IMG/VR virus record: IMGVR_UViG_3300027782_002542
Coordinates: 1 to 27,257 of that record
Strand: one strand, 5' to 3'
Source: a virus
DNA length: 27,257 nucleotides
The notes under the pieces were generated by a model. That model was not told where the DNA came from. It was given only the letters and a program-made list of their open reading frames with translations, and ran no database searches. The position numbers were made by a program, and so were the translations under genes. Below are positions 19,700-24,504 of the stretch, piece after piece; the first letter of the stretch is position 1, and the number at the start of each line of letters is the position of its first letter.

Positions 19700-20134
19700 A
19701 TTAACATATTCATAGTTTACCGTCTCTGAATTCTCTCGGTAAACAATTGCTCCATTCTTCAAATGGAATCTTTTTGCCATCTCAGTCTTAGGACTAAGTG
19801 TTACAAATCGTTTAATGTCTTTGTTATGTTCTTTAATGTAATCAACAACGTCAAAGATTAAAGTTCTACCAGCACCTGGAGCATAACTCCATATGGTATA
19901 GAAAATAGCAACATTTGGAGTATCGGTAAATTCAAACAAACCAGATTCAGAATCTGGAATAGTTGATTGATAACTGACACATGTGATTGCTTTTACCTTA
20001 TTTTCTTCATCTCTTAAAACGAAAATGTCTTTGTTACTACCAACCCTATCAACATGTGGTATATTTGGTCTAACTGGATCTTCACTTATAAGATTAAAAA
20101 AACTATCGCTTATCGATTTAATTAAATGTAACAT
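19685..20134 (-). CDS. GNAT-like acetyltransferase-fold protein
   Basis: A 149-aa protein with a GNAT-type order: beta strands in the first half (DIFVLRDEENKVKAITCVSY), a central acetyl-CoA-like segment FYTIWSYAPGAGRTLIFDVV (R/G-x-G-x-A/G region), then KRFVTLSPKTEMAKRFHLKN and a final strand. Related proteins occur in marine T4-like phages. The protein would acetylate an unknown amine, and the acetyl-CoA loop is degenerate, so activity is uncertain. The last 15 bp, including the stop, overlap tRNA-Thr(TGT). Confidence 0.7.
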   Translation of the reverse strand: MLHLIKSISDSFFNLISEDPVRPNIPHVDRVGSNKDIFVLRDEENKVKAITCVSYQSTIPDSESGLFEFTDTPNVAIFYTIWSYAPGAGRTLIFDVVDYIKEHNKDIKRFVTLSPKTEMAKRFHLKNGAIVYRENSETVNYEYVNALLV

Positions 20135-20162
20135 TGCAATCTAATAATTTATACATTAAAAC

Positions 20163-20241
20163 TGGCTCCGAGTGTGAGGATCGAACTCACCTAGTCATTG
20201 ATTAACAGTCAAGTCCTTGCACCATGCTTGGATTTCTCGGA
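20163..20241 (-). tRNA. tRNA-Asn (anticodon GTT)
   Basis: Acceptor TCCGAGA/ACTCGGA with an A-A mismatch at the seventh pair, anticodon loop CTGTTAA, T-loop TTCGATC, discriminator G, CCA encoded. The D-arm is longer than usual. Confidence 0.9.
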
Positions 20242-20260
20242 ATAATACTTACTACTTATA

Positions 20261-20335
20261 TGGTGGTGATAGTTGGATTCGAGCCAACGACCTACTGCGT
20301 ATGAAGCAGTTGCACTACCGCTGTGCTATATCACC
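20261..20335 (-). tRNA. tRNA-Met (anticodon CAT), elongator type
   Basis: Acceptor GGTGATA/TATCACC with a G1-C72 pair, anticodon stem ACTGC/GCAGT around TTCATAC, CCA encoded. G1-C72 excludes an initiator. A CAT tRNA could also be a lysidine-modified Ile tRNA. Confidence 0.88.
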
Positions 20336-20401
20336 ATGTTAAAACATACTAGCATGAGCCTGTTGTCATTTATCCCTGCGGGGAACTAATATGTTTTAAT
20401 A
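20336..20401 (-). ncRNA. Fold-back spacer element E5 between tRNA-Leu(TAG) and tRNA-Met
   Basis: The spacer ends 20339-20352 and 20386-20399 are complementary over 14 bp, with one pair being G-U in minus-strand RNA. The 33-nt interior holds a UCCC/GGGA hairpin with CGCA loop and an AUGA/UCAU hairpin. The stem begins 2 nt after the CCA of tRNA-Leu(TAG) and ends 3 nt before tRNA-Met. Confidence 0.6.
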
Positions 20402-20478
20402 TGGTGCCCCAAGCGAGACTCGAACTCGCAAAATTTGGCTTCTAAGACCAACACGTATACCAATTCCGTCATCGGGGC
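20402..20478 (-). tRNA. tRNA-Leu (anticodon TAG) with short variable loop
   Basis: Acceptor GCCCCGA/TTGGGGC, a Leu-type D-arm (ACGGAATTGGTATACGT), anticodon loop CTTAGAA, discriminator A, CCA encoded. Only five bases (ATTTT) lie between the anticodon stem and the T-stem, so the long class II variable arm is missing. Confidence 0.9.
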
Positions 20479-20678
20479 ATTGCTTCCTCTCTGCGGTGGT
20501 AATTATAGTACATCAAGATACGACGCTATCGTACCCATCACACGTACCTTCCACCCACTTCACGCACCAGAGAGAACTCTCGTATTGCCAACGCTAGTTA
20601 GGTTTAACTAGAACCACCCGTAGATGTCACTCTACTTCTATCATGCGGGTCACACTAGCCGACGACACTCGGCATGTT
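20479..20678 (-). other. 200-nt structured spacer without a gene
   Basis: No credible reading frame. Minus-strand RNA can form several perfect hairpins: GCCGA/TCGGC just after tRNA-fMet, nested ACCCG/CGGGT and GTAGA/TCTAC, CTAGTTA/TAACTAG with an AACC loop, and TACGA/TCGTA. A TATAAT sequence follows the last of these, but without a matching -35 box. Confidence 0.4.
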
Positions 20679-20757
20679 TGGTTGCAGGGGAAGGATTCGC
20701 ACCTCCGATCTCCAGCTTATGAGACTGGCGGGGACGGCTAGACTCCCCTACCCTGCG
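20679..20757 (-). tRNA. tRNA-Met initiator-like (tRNA-fMet, anticodon CAT)
   Basis: Position 1 is C and position 72 is A, an unpaired C1-A72 that marks bacterial initiator tRNAs, with ends CGCAGGG and CCTGCAACCA. Anticodon loop CTCATAA on stem CCAGT/GCTGG. The three G-C pairs usual in the initiator anticodon stem are absent and the T-loop reads TGCGAAT, so the identity is probable rather than certain. Confidence 0.85.
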
Positions 20758-20760
20758 ATA

Positions 20761-21117
20761 TTATATTAACTCATGTTCCAGGTCCACAGACTCGCTGTAA
20801 TAACCATTGGATTCACCCAGCCATCTCACATCCACATAACCCTTGCGAGTAGCGAACTTGTAGAATGTCCAAGTTACTGATTCGTGATAGTCTTTATCAA
20901 AGTAAGCTGGAGTTTCTCCAGACACTTCTTCAGCTATCAACAGTGGTTCACCTACCAAGTCAGACAAGTCACCAACGATATCTTCTATCGAAACAGACTC
21001 GCAACAATCTTGATAGTGGAAGAATCTGAATCTTTCAGTTTCGTTCGCAAACACCATCTCATAACCATCTTGTGTCACCGAAGTAAACACTTTTCCAACC
21101 ATATTTAACATATTCAT
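20761..21117 (-). CDS. DUF7448-like conserved phage protein, 118 aa
   Basis: MNMLNMVGKVFTSVTQDGYE opens the protein. HYQDCCESVSIEDIVGDLSD, GEPLLIAEEVS and ESVTWTFYKFATRKGYVDVR WLGESNGYYSE follow in order. The QDCCE...GDL.DL.G.P and SNGYYSE blocks define a family widespread in phages and plasmids; I recall it as DUF7448. It is an all-beta protein of unknown function. An AAGGAAATAAAA ribosome binding site precedes the ATG; a second in-frame ATG lies six bases on. It lies between tRNA-Asp and tRNA-fMet. Confidence 0.82.
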   Translation of the reverse strand: MNMLNMVGKVFTSVTQDGYEMVFANETERFRFFHYQDCCESVSIEDIVGDLSDLVGEPLLIAEEVSGETPAYFDKDYHESVTWTFYKFATRKGYVDVRWLGESNGYYSESVDLEHELI

Positions 21118-21141
21118 TTTTATTTCCTTACAACAATAACT

Positions 21142-21216
21142 TGGCGATGCGTGGGAGAATCGAACTCCCGTCTTCGGATAGACAATCCGAGATAATGACC
21201 ATTATATGAACGCACC
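21142..21216 (-). tRNA. tRNA-Asp (anticodon GTC)
   Basis: Acceptor GGTGCGT/ACGCATC, anticodon stem TCGGA/TCCGA around TTGTCTA, T-loop TTCGATT, discriminator G, CCA encoded. Confidence 0.94.
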
Positions 21217-21408
21217 TAAAATAGGATAAGCTACTTGTTTCCACACAAGCCCTTAATTGAGCAGTTACTCTGTCCATCCCTTTTATTCTAACGTCTGTGT
21301 GCAGAGGGAACTGCCTATCAGATTCTGGATTTCTCCGCTTACGGTCTTCTGCCACCGAACCTCTATCGCTAGTTAAACGCTACTTTAACGAAAGTAGTAA
21401 CGGGATTC
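21217..21408 (-). other. 192-nt structured spacer without a gene
   Basis: No supported gene. Minus-strand RNA contains CTACTTT/AAAGTAG (loop CGTT) soon after tRNA-Tyr, a longer stem GCAGTT with AACTGC extended by CTCTG/CAGAG, and CTTGT/ACAAG. No promoter-quality boxes were seen. Confidence 0.4.
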
Positions 21409-21494
21409 TGGTGGAGAATCTTGGAATCGAACCAAGTGTGCCGTAAGGCGACGGATTTACAGTCCGCTGCAGTCACCAATGCTGCTCATTCTCC
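21409..21494 (-). tRNA. tRNA-Tyr (anticodon GTA), copy 1
   Basis: Acceptor GGAGAAT/ATTCTCC, anticodon stem GCGGA/TCCGT around CTGTAAA, a long variable arm (CGCCTTACGGCACA) as expected for class II, T-loop TTCGATT, discriminator A, CCA encoded. Confidence 0.95.
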
Positions 21495-21620
21495 ATATAC
21501 CATTAGTTTTGTTGTCGCACTATTTGCTAGATCGCAACGGAATTGGTGGCCACACTACCGTTTATTGATAAAGTTACTTAGGGTTGACGTTTACCCAATG
21601 GCTTACGACAACAAAACTAA
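21495..21620 (-). ncRNA. Fold-back spacer element E4 between tRNA-Glu and tRNA-Tyr
   Basis: A perfect 19-bp inverted repeat (21499-21517 with 21606-21624) closes the spacer. The upstream arm includes the discriminator and CCA of tRNA-Glu, so the tRNA 3' end is itself part of the stem. The 88-nt interior holds further short hairpins, for example GGGT/ACCC and ACGG/CCGT. Confidence 0.65.
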
Positions 21621-21695
21621 TGGTACTCGATAGGGGAATCGAACCCCTCTTACCTACGTGAAAGGCAGGTGTCCTAACCGATAGACGAACCGAGT
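21621..21695 (-). tRNA. tRNA-Glu (anticodon TTC)
   Basis: Acceptor ACTCGGT/ATCGAGT, anticodon loop CTTTCAC, T-loop TTCGATT, discriminator A, CCA encoded. It is preceded by a GGTGGTT/AACCACC hairpin. Confidence 0.94.
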
Positions 21696-21698
21696 AAA

Positions 21699-21724
21699 GG
21701 TGGTGGTTTTTAGAGAACCACCAA
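21699..21724 (-). promoter_or_regulatory. GGTGGTT/AACCACC hairpin at the 5' side of tRNA-Glu
   Basis: A 7-bp stem ending a few bases before the mature 5' end of tRNA-Glu. There is no clear T-tract, so a processing or attenuation role is more likely than termination. Confidence 0.45.
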
Positions 21725-21730
21725 ACTCTT

Positions 21731-21837
21731 GGCTGACCTTTGGTCATTTAATGTTTCCTGCTCAGCGTTTTGACATGCATCCCTTGCGGGCTGACCATCA
21801 AGGTCCATTTAATGCGTCCTGCGTTGCGTTTTGAAAC
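21731..21837 (-). repeat. Two imperfect tandem copies of a ~45-nt RNA motif
   Basis: Copies at about 21731-21777 and 21788-21837. In minus-strand order each has CAAAACGC, GCAGGA, CATTAAATG, a GACC/GGTC hairpin and CAGCC. The conserved blocks are separated by diverged loops. The pair lies in the leader between the promoter at 21900-21928 and tRNA-Glu. Confidence 0.65.
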
Positions 21838-21899
21838 AACCTTCTCTTTGCCTCATGCTACGTATTTACCGTAGACTCAGAGAGGACTTCAGAACTTTT

Positions 21900-21928
21900 A
21901 TTATACATCAACTTTGATTAAAAGTCAA
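21900..21928 (-). promoter_or_regulatory. Sigma70 promoter for tRNA-Glu and downstream tRNAs
   Basis: TTGACT (21928-21923), 17 bp, perfect TATAAT (21905-21900), GATG before the -10 box. The -35 box overlaps the stop of the 69-aa gene. The leader before tRNA-Glu is about 200 nt and contains the tandem repeat. Confidence 0.85.
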
Positions 21929-22134
21929 GCAATTTCTTCAACCAAAGAGTAGCGAACCACTGATAATTTGAAGCAGTCGATACGACGTTCTGCATTTTGC
22001 ATAGCATCATGCACAACCACATCACCACAATCAGCGTACTTCTCTACATCAACAACAGTCAGAGTGTTTTTGCTACCATCAGCAGGAACATACTTCTGAC
22101 CAACTTCAATTTTGTATTTTTGATAATCAAACAT
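21925..22134 (-). CDS. Conserved phage protein, 69 aa
   Basis: MFDYQKYKIEVGQKYVPADG, SKNTLTVVDVEKYADCGDVV and RRIDCFKLSVVRYSLVEE. A compact beta protein whose VGQKYVPADGSKNTLTVVDV and ADCGDVVV blocks are familiar in T4-like phages, probably an SH3-like or DUF1653-type fold. I choose the second of two adjacent ATGs because it sits six bases after AGGAG. The promoter at 22165-22193 drives it. Confidence 0.82.
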   Translation of the reverse strand: MFDYQKYKIEVGQKYVPADGSKNTLTVVDVEKYADCGDVVVHDAMQNAERRIDCFKLSVVRYSLVEEIA

Positions 22135-22143
22135 CATATACTC

Positions 22144-22158
22144 CTAATCAATCATCAT
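22144..22158 (-). other. Leaderless mini-ORF ahead of the 69-aa gene
   Basis: The promoter's -10 box is followed after six bases by ATG ATG ATT GAT TAG, so the predicted mRNA begins with a four-codon reading frame that stops at the AGGAG of the real gene. It may couple or regulate initiation, or may be fortuitous. Confidence 0.4.
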
Positions 22159-22164
22159 AAGACT

Positions 22165-22193
22165 ATTATACATCAGATCTGAATTAAAGTAAA
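22165..22193 (-). promoter_or_regulatory. Sigma70 promoter for the 69-aa gene
   Basis: TTTACT (22193-22188), 17 bp containing TTTAATTC and GATG, then perfect TATAAT (22170-22165). It lies between tRNA-Cys and the gene. Confidence 0.85.
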
Positions 22194-22203
22194 CACATTT
22201 CTG

Positions 22204-22226
22204 AAAGACCTTCAGATCCGTAGGGT
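22204..22226 (-). terminator. Weak GACC/GGTC hairpin after tRNA-Cys
   Basis: GACCCTAC ... AAGGTC followed by TTTCAGAAA. A diverged member of the CCCTAC-type hairpin family, placed between the end of the tRNA-Cys group and the next promoter. Confidence 0.4.
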
Positions 22227-22234
22227 CATTCAAC

Positions 22235-22310
22235 TGGAGTGCATGACAGGAGTCGAACCTGCATGATACGGATTTGCAATCCGCTCCCTAGCCTTTCGGG
22301 TCACATGCAC
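22235..22310 (-). tRNA. tRNA-Cys (anticodon GCA)
   Basis: Acceptor GTGCATG/CATGCAC, anticodon stem GCGGA/TCCGT around TTGCAAA, T-loop TTCGACT, discriminator T, CCA encoded. Confidence 0.93.
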
Positions 22311-22315
22311 ATATC

Positions 22316-22393
22316 TGGTACCCTTGCTCGGATTCGAACCGAGAGAACTTCTCCTTTTGAGAGAGATGACTTTACCAATTTGTCCACAAGGGC
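22316..22393 (-). tRNA. tRNA-Leu (anticodon CAA) with short variable loop
   Basis: Acceptor GCCCTTG/CAAGGGT, Leu-like D-arm (GACAAATTGGTAAAGTC), anticodon loop CTCAAAA, T-loop TTCGAAT, discriminator A, CCA encoded. Only about six bases separate the anticodon and T stems, in contrast to the normal long arm of tRNA-Leu(TAA) nearby. Confidence 0.88.
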
Positions 22394-22395
22394 AT

Positions 22396-22470
22396 TGGTG
22401 GGCTGACTGAGAATTGAACTCAGACTCGACCGATTATGAGTCGGTTGCTTTACCATTAAGCTATCAGCCC
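22396..22470 (-). tRNA. tRNA with anticodon CAT (Ile2 by lysidine, or elongator Met)
   Basis: Acceptor GGGCTGA/TCAGCCC, anticodon stem ACCGA/TCGGT around CTCATAA, T-loop TTCAATT, CCA encoded. The arm CGACTCATAATCG matches the bacterial Ile2 tRNA, so decoding of AUA after lysidine modification is likely, but not proven. Confidence 0.88.
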
Positions 22471-22474
22471 GAAC

Positions 22475-22549
22475 TGGTGCGGCATAGTGGAATCGAACCA
22501 CTATTCTGGCTTTAGAAGAACCATGTCCTATCCGTTGAACGAATGCCGC
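22475..22549 (-). tRNA. tRNA-Arg (anticodon TCT)
   Basis: Acceptor GCGGCAT/ATGCCGC, anticodon loop CTTCTAA, T-loop TTCGATT, discriminator A, CCA encoded. Reads AGA/AGG. Confidence 0.94.
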
Positions 22550-22554
22550 AAAAA

Positions 22555-22642
22555 TGGTACGAGTAGCCAGAATCGAACTGGCATGCCCATTACAGGCGAG
22601 GGATTTTAAGTCCCTTGTGTCTACCTATTCCACCATACTCGC
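22555..22642 (-). tRNA. tRNA-Leu (anticodon TAA)
   Basis: Acceptor GCGAGTA/TACTCGT, anticodon stem AGGGA/TCCCT around CTTAAAA, a normal long variable arm (CGCCTGTAATGGGCAT), T-loop TTCGATT, CCA encoded. Confidence 0.95.
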
Positions 22643-22647
22643 AATTT

Positions 22648-22734
22648 TGGCGGAGAGTGTGGGAGTCGAACCCACTCGCCCATTTCTGAGCGTCGGATTA
22701 GCAATCCGATGCCTTACCATCCAGCCCACTCTCC
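22648..22734 (-). tRNA. tRNA-Ser (anticodon GCT)
   Basis: Acceptor GGAGAGT/ACTCTCC, anticodon stem TCGGA/TCCGA around TTGCTAA, long variable arm, T-loop TTCGACT, discriminator G, CCA encoded. Five bases separate it from the phosphoesterase stop. Confidence 0.95.
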
Positions 22735-22739
22735 TTGTC

Positions 22740-23315
22740 TTACATCGTTGGTCCATTACCATTCTTGAAACCTACTATGCCACCTTCTTCTTCGATGCGT
22801 TTGATAACATCTTCAAACAAGATTGGTCTAAAGTCTGTTTGCTCAACACACACGCAATGATATCTTGTATCAATGATTTCACCACCCATCTTCTTAAACA
22901 TAACTCTATTGCTATGCGTATGACCATGGATGTTTACACCAAAACGACCAAGACTTTCTGGGTGCAAAGGTATGTGGCTCAAAATCATTCCATTCATTAC
23001 ATGATAAGCACGCAACTCACGAAAATGTTCACGGTATTCGGCATCTCGAAAGATGTCATGATTACCACGAATCAAAACTTTATCACCATTCAACCTACGC
23101 ATGATTCCCATTGCTTTGCGGTTGATCACTACGTCACCAAGATGATAAACTTTATCAGTTGGCTTTACAGTTTCGTTCCAACGCTTAACCATTTCCTCAT
23201 CCATTTCTTCGGCTGAGTCCCATGGTCGCAATTTAGTCACACCATCATTACGCATAAACTTGCATATGCCCATGTGACCAAAGTGCGTATCGCTAACTAA
23301 AAATACACTTGGCAT
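22740..23315 (-). CDS. Calcineurin-like metallophosphoesterase embedded in the tRNA array
   Basis: A 191-aa protein with DTHFGH (D9, H11), YHLGDVV, IRGNHD, ILSHIPLH and IHGHTHSN, the complete dimetal phosphoesterase set, in the short form common in phages. The reaction is hydrolysis of a phosphoester of unknown identity. It lies between tRNA-Tyr and tRNA-Ser with only five bases on the 3' side, so it is co-transcribed with tRNAs. An AGGAGAACGAT ribosome binding site precedes the ATG. Nucleotide or RNA phosphate processing would fit the location but is inference. Confidence 0.9.
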   Translation of the reverse strand: MPSVFLVSDTHFGHMGICKFMRNDGVTKLRPWDSAEEMDEEMVKRWNETVKPTDKVYHLGDVVINRKAMGIMRRLNGDKVLIRGNHDIFRDAEYREHFRELRAYHVMNGMILSHIPLHPESLGRFGVNIHGHTHSNRVMFKKMGGEIIDTRYHCVCVEQTDFRPILFEDVIKRIEEEGGIVGFKNGNGPTM

Positions 23316-23333
23316 ATCGTTCTCCTATAAAAT

Positions 23334-23419
23334 TGGTGGAGCGAGTAGGGATCGAACCTACCTGTACCGAAGTACCACTGGGTTACAGCCAGCTAGAACA
23401 CCATTGTTCCATTCACTCC
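23334..23419 (-). tRNA. tRNA-Tyr (anticodon GTA), copy 2
   Basis: Acceptor GGAGTGA/TCGCTCC, anticodon stem GCTGG/CCAGT around CTGTAAC, long variable arm (GGTACTTCGGTACAG), T-loop TTCGATC, discriminator A, CCA encoded. The sequence differs widely from copy 1, so it is not a recent duplicate. Confidence 0.94.
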
Positions 23420-23425
23420 ATAATT

Positions 23426-23517
23426 TGGCGGAAAGCAGAGGAGTCGAACCCCATCCCATTTCTGAGAACCTAGTTTTCAAGGCTAGTCGCAGGACCATCC
23501 CCGCTGCATTACTTTCC
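23426..23517 (-). tRNA. tRNA-Ser (anticodon TGA)
   Basis: Acceptor GGAAAGT/GCTTTCC, anticodon loop CTTGAAA with a C-A mismatch closing the stem, long variable arm, T-loop TTCGACT, discriminator G, CCA encoded. 92 nt. Confidence 0.93.
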
Positions 23518-23523
23518 ATATCT

Positions 23524-23600
23524 TGGTGCGTCCTGAGAGATTCGAACTCCCAACCTCAGGTTTCGAAGACCTGCTTTCTATCCAGTTGAATTAAGGACGC
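23524..23600 (-). tRNA. tRNA-Arg (anticodon TCG)
   Basis: Acceptor GCGTCCT/AGGACGC, anticodon stem CAGGT/ACCTG around CTTCGAA, T-loop TTCGAAT, CCA encoded. Confidence 0.94.
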
Positions 23601-23601
23601 A

Positions 23602-23676
23602 TGGTACCTTGTGACGGGATCGAACCGCCGACCTTCTCCTTGTAAGGGAGACACTCTACCGCTGAGTTAACAAGGC
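23602..23676 (-). tRNA. tRNA-Val (anticodon TAC)
   Basis: Acceptor GCCTTGT/ACAAGGT with a terminal G-U pair, anticodon stem TCTCC/GGAGA around CTTACAA, T-loop TTCGATC, CCA encoded. One base separates it from tRNA-Arg(TCG). Confidence 0.94.
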
Positions 23677-23686
23677 ATAAAAATTT

Positions 23687-23760
23687 GGTGGAGGATGGGA
23701 GGATCGAACTCCCACTTCATGCTTGCAAAGCACATGTGCTCCCATTATCACTAATCCCCC
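23687..23760 (-). tRNA. tRNA-Ala (anticodon TGC)
   Basis: Acceptor GGGGGAT/ATCCTCC, anticodon loop TTTGCAA on a stem with two G-U pairs, T-loop TTCGATC, CCA encoded. The usual alanine G3-U70 pair is present (G3 opposite T). Confidence 0.92.
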
Positions 23761-23768
23761 AAAAATAC

Positions 23769-23842
23769 TGGTTCTCTGTAGTGGAATTGAACCACTGTCG
23801 CTCGATTATCAGTCAAGTGCTCTACCATTGAGCTAACGGAGA
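23769..23842 (-). tRNA. tRNA-Ile (anticodon GAT)
   Basis: Acceptor TCTCCGT/ACAGAGA with one C-A mismatch, anticodon stem CTTGA/TCGAG around CTGATAA, T-loop TTCAATT, discriminator A, CCA encoded. Confidence 0.92.
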
Positions 23843-24003
23843 ATAATTTCGATTTTCATCTTCCACTACTTACAACTGCTTCCCAATTTATCGTCCATCG
23901 GCACCCGTGGTAGGGCTCACGATGCTCATCGGTCTGACATTCTAGTGTCAGTGATCCTTGGGATAGGACTGCTACGCCTTAACCTGCGTAGCATCAGGTA
24001 AAC
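23843..24003 (-). other. 161-nt structured spacer without a gene
   Basis: No credible ORF. Minus-strand RNA has a perfect 8-bp hairpin TGCTACGC/GCGTAGCA ten nt after tRNA-Phe, CTGACA/TGTCAG, CGATG/CATCG, and CCC/GGG around ACCACG. It has no long-range closing stem like E1-E5. Confidence 0.4.
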
Positions 24004-24079
24004 TGGTACCGAGAGACGGGATCGAACCGCCCACACCTTGTGCTTCAAACAAGTGCTCTACCAACTGAGCTATCTCGGC
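24004..24079 (-). tRNA. tRNA-Phe (anticodon GAA)
   Basis: Acceptor GCCGAGA/TCTCGGT with a terminal G-U pair, anticodon stem CTTGT/ACAAG around TTGAAGC, T-loop TTCGATC, CCA encoded. Confidence 0.94.
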
Positions 24080-24088
24080 AATTTTCTT

Positions 24089-24162
24089 TGGGGTGACTAA
24101 TGGGAGTTGAACCCATACGATCAGAATCACAATCTGAGATGCTACCGCTACATCATAGTCAC
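24089..24162 (-). tRNA. tRNA-His (anticodon GTG)
   Basis: Acceptor GTGACTA/TAGTCAC, anticodon stem TCAGA/TCTGA around TTGTGAT, discriminator C73 as expected for His, CCA encoded. The base before G1 is U in RNA, not the G-1 that bacterial tRNA-His normally encodes. Confidence 0.92.
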
Positions 24163-24180
24163 ACCAAAGAAAACTACTAC

Positions 24181-24267
24181 CATATTGAAACACACTCAAA
24201 CGGATCCTTTTCGCCTATCCCTCATCAGCCGTTTCAGACAGGGTAGGGTAGAGTATGTTTCAATATG
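24181..24267 (-). ncRNA. Fold-back spacer element E3 after the degenerate tRNA
   Basis: A 17-bp stem (24181-24197 with 24251-24267, one G-U pair) begins directly at the 3' end of the degenerate tRNA-like element. Inside are AAACGG/CCGTTT and other short helices. Its arms are related in sequence to those of E2. Confidence 0.6.
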
Positions 24268-24268
24268 C

Positions 24269-24346
24269 GAACTCATGTAGGCAGGAATCGAACCTGCGTT
24301 TGCCTCTTGAATCGAGGCTTTCTTACCACTAGAAGACTACGAGTTC
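24269..24346 (-). tRNA. Degenerate tRNA-like element (anticodon position TTC), possibly a pseudogene
   Basis: It has an acceptor CTCGTAG that pairs with CTACATGAG once a two-base AT insertion is ignored, and a D-arm TTCT/AGAA with U8 and A14-GTGG-A21. The anticodon stem GCCTC/GAGGC surrounds loop GATTCAA, and the T-arm GCAGG/CCTGC has loop TTCGATT. Position 33 is A instead of U and no CCA follows (GTT or GCA instead). It may have been a Glu tRNA that decayed. Confidence 0.5.
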
Positions 24347-24410
24347 ATCGGGGTCATGACTCCCGATTATGGTTGGGGTTAATTACTCCCCTCTGCTGCT
24401 CCCGAAGGCT
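24347..24410 (-). other. Spacer with two stable hairpins after element E2
   Basis: Minus-strand RNA can form GGGG/CCCC (24371-24392 region) and TCGGG/CCCGA around AGTCATGAC immediately ahead of the degenerate tRNA. No gene. Confidence 0.35.
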
Positions 24411-24418
24411 ATACATTT

Positions 24419-24504
24419 ACCATATAGAAACACACTCAACGACATAGGCAATTGGATCTCCCTGTCTTACTGAACCAACTTCAGTGAATGTGTTTGTATA
24501 TGGT
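24419..24504 (-). ncRNA. Fold-back spacer element E2 after tRNA-Lys(TTT)
   Basis: 20-nt arms (24419-24438 and 24485-24504) pair with one mismatch and one G-U. The upstream arm includes the discriminator and CCA of tRNA-Lys(TTT). The interior has CTGAA/TTCAG and GACAGG/CCTATGTC hairpins, so a three-way junction is predicted. Confidence 0.62.

Noticed and set aside
21128-21355. Minus-strand 75-aa ORF
   Set aside because: It runs through tRNA-Asp and the structured spacer; no ribosome binding site and low-quality protein sequence.
22554-23216. Plus-strand ORF of 220 aa containing VGVEPTRP-like sequence
   Set aside because: It is the antisense of tRNA-Leu, tRNA-Ser and the phosphoesterase. VGVEPTRP-type peptides are the well-known spurious translation of antisense tRNA T-arms.
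23972-24199. Minus-strand 75-aa ORF
   Set aside because: Translation of tRNA-Phe and tRNA-His; the VRFPPLPP/VGGSIPSLGT-like peptide is a tRNA artefact.
24195-24250. Hammerhead-ribozyme-like core inside E3 (CTGATGAG and CGAAA with G/C closing bases)
   Set aside because: The CTGATGA...GAAA words are there, and AAACGG/CCGTTT could act as stem I with an AUC cleavage site, but stem II (GGGATAGGC) does not pair and there is no stem III. Without two of three helices it cannot be called a ribozyme.
24269-24346. Suppressor tRNA reading UGA (anticodon TCA)
   Set aside because: TCA would require a shifted seven-base loop; the paired stem GCCTC/GAGGC fixes the anticodon positions as TTC with A33.
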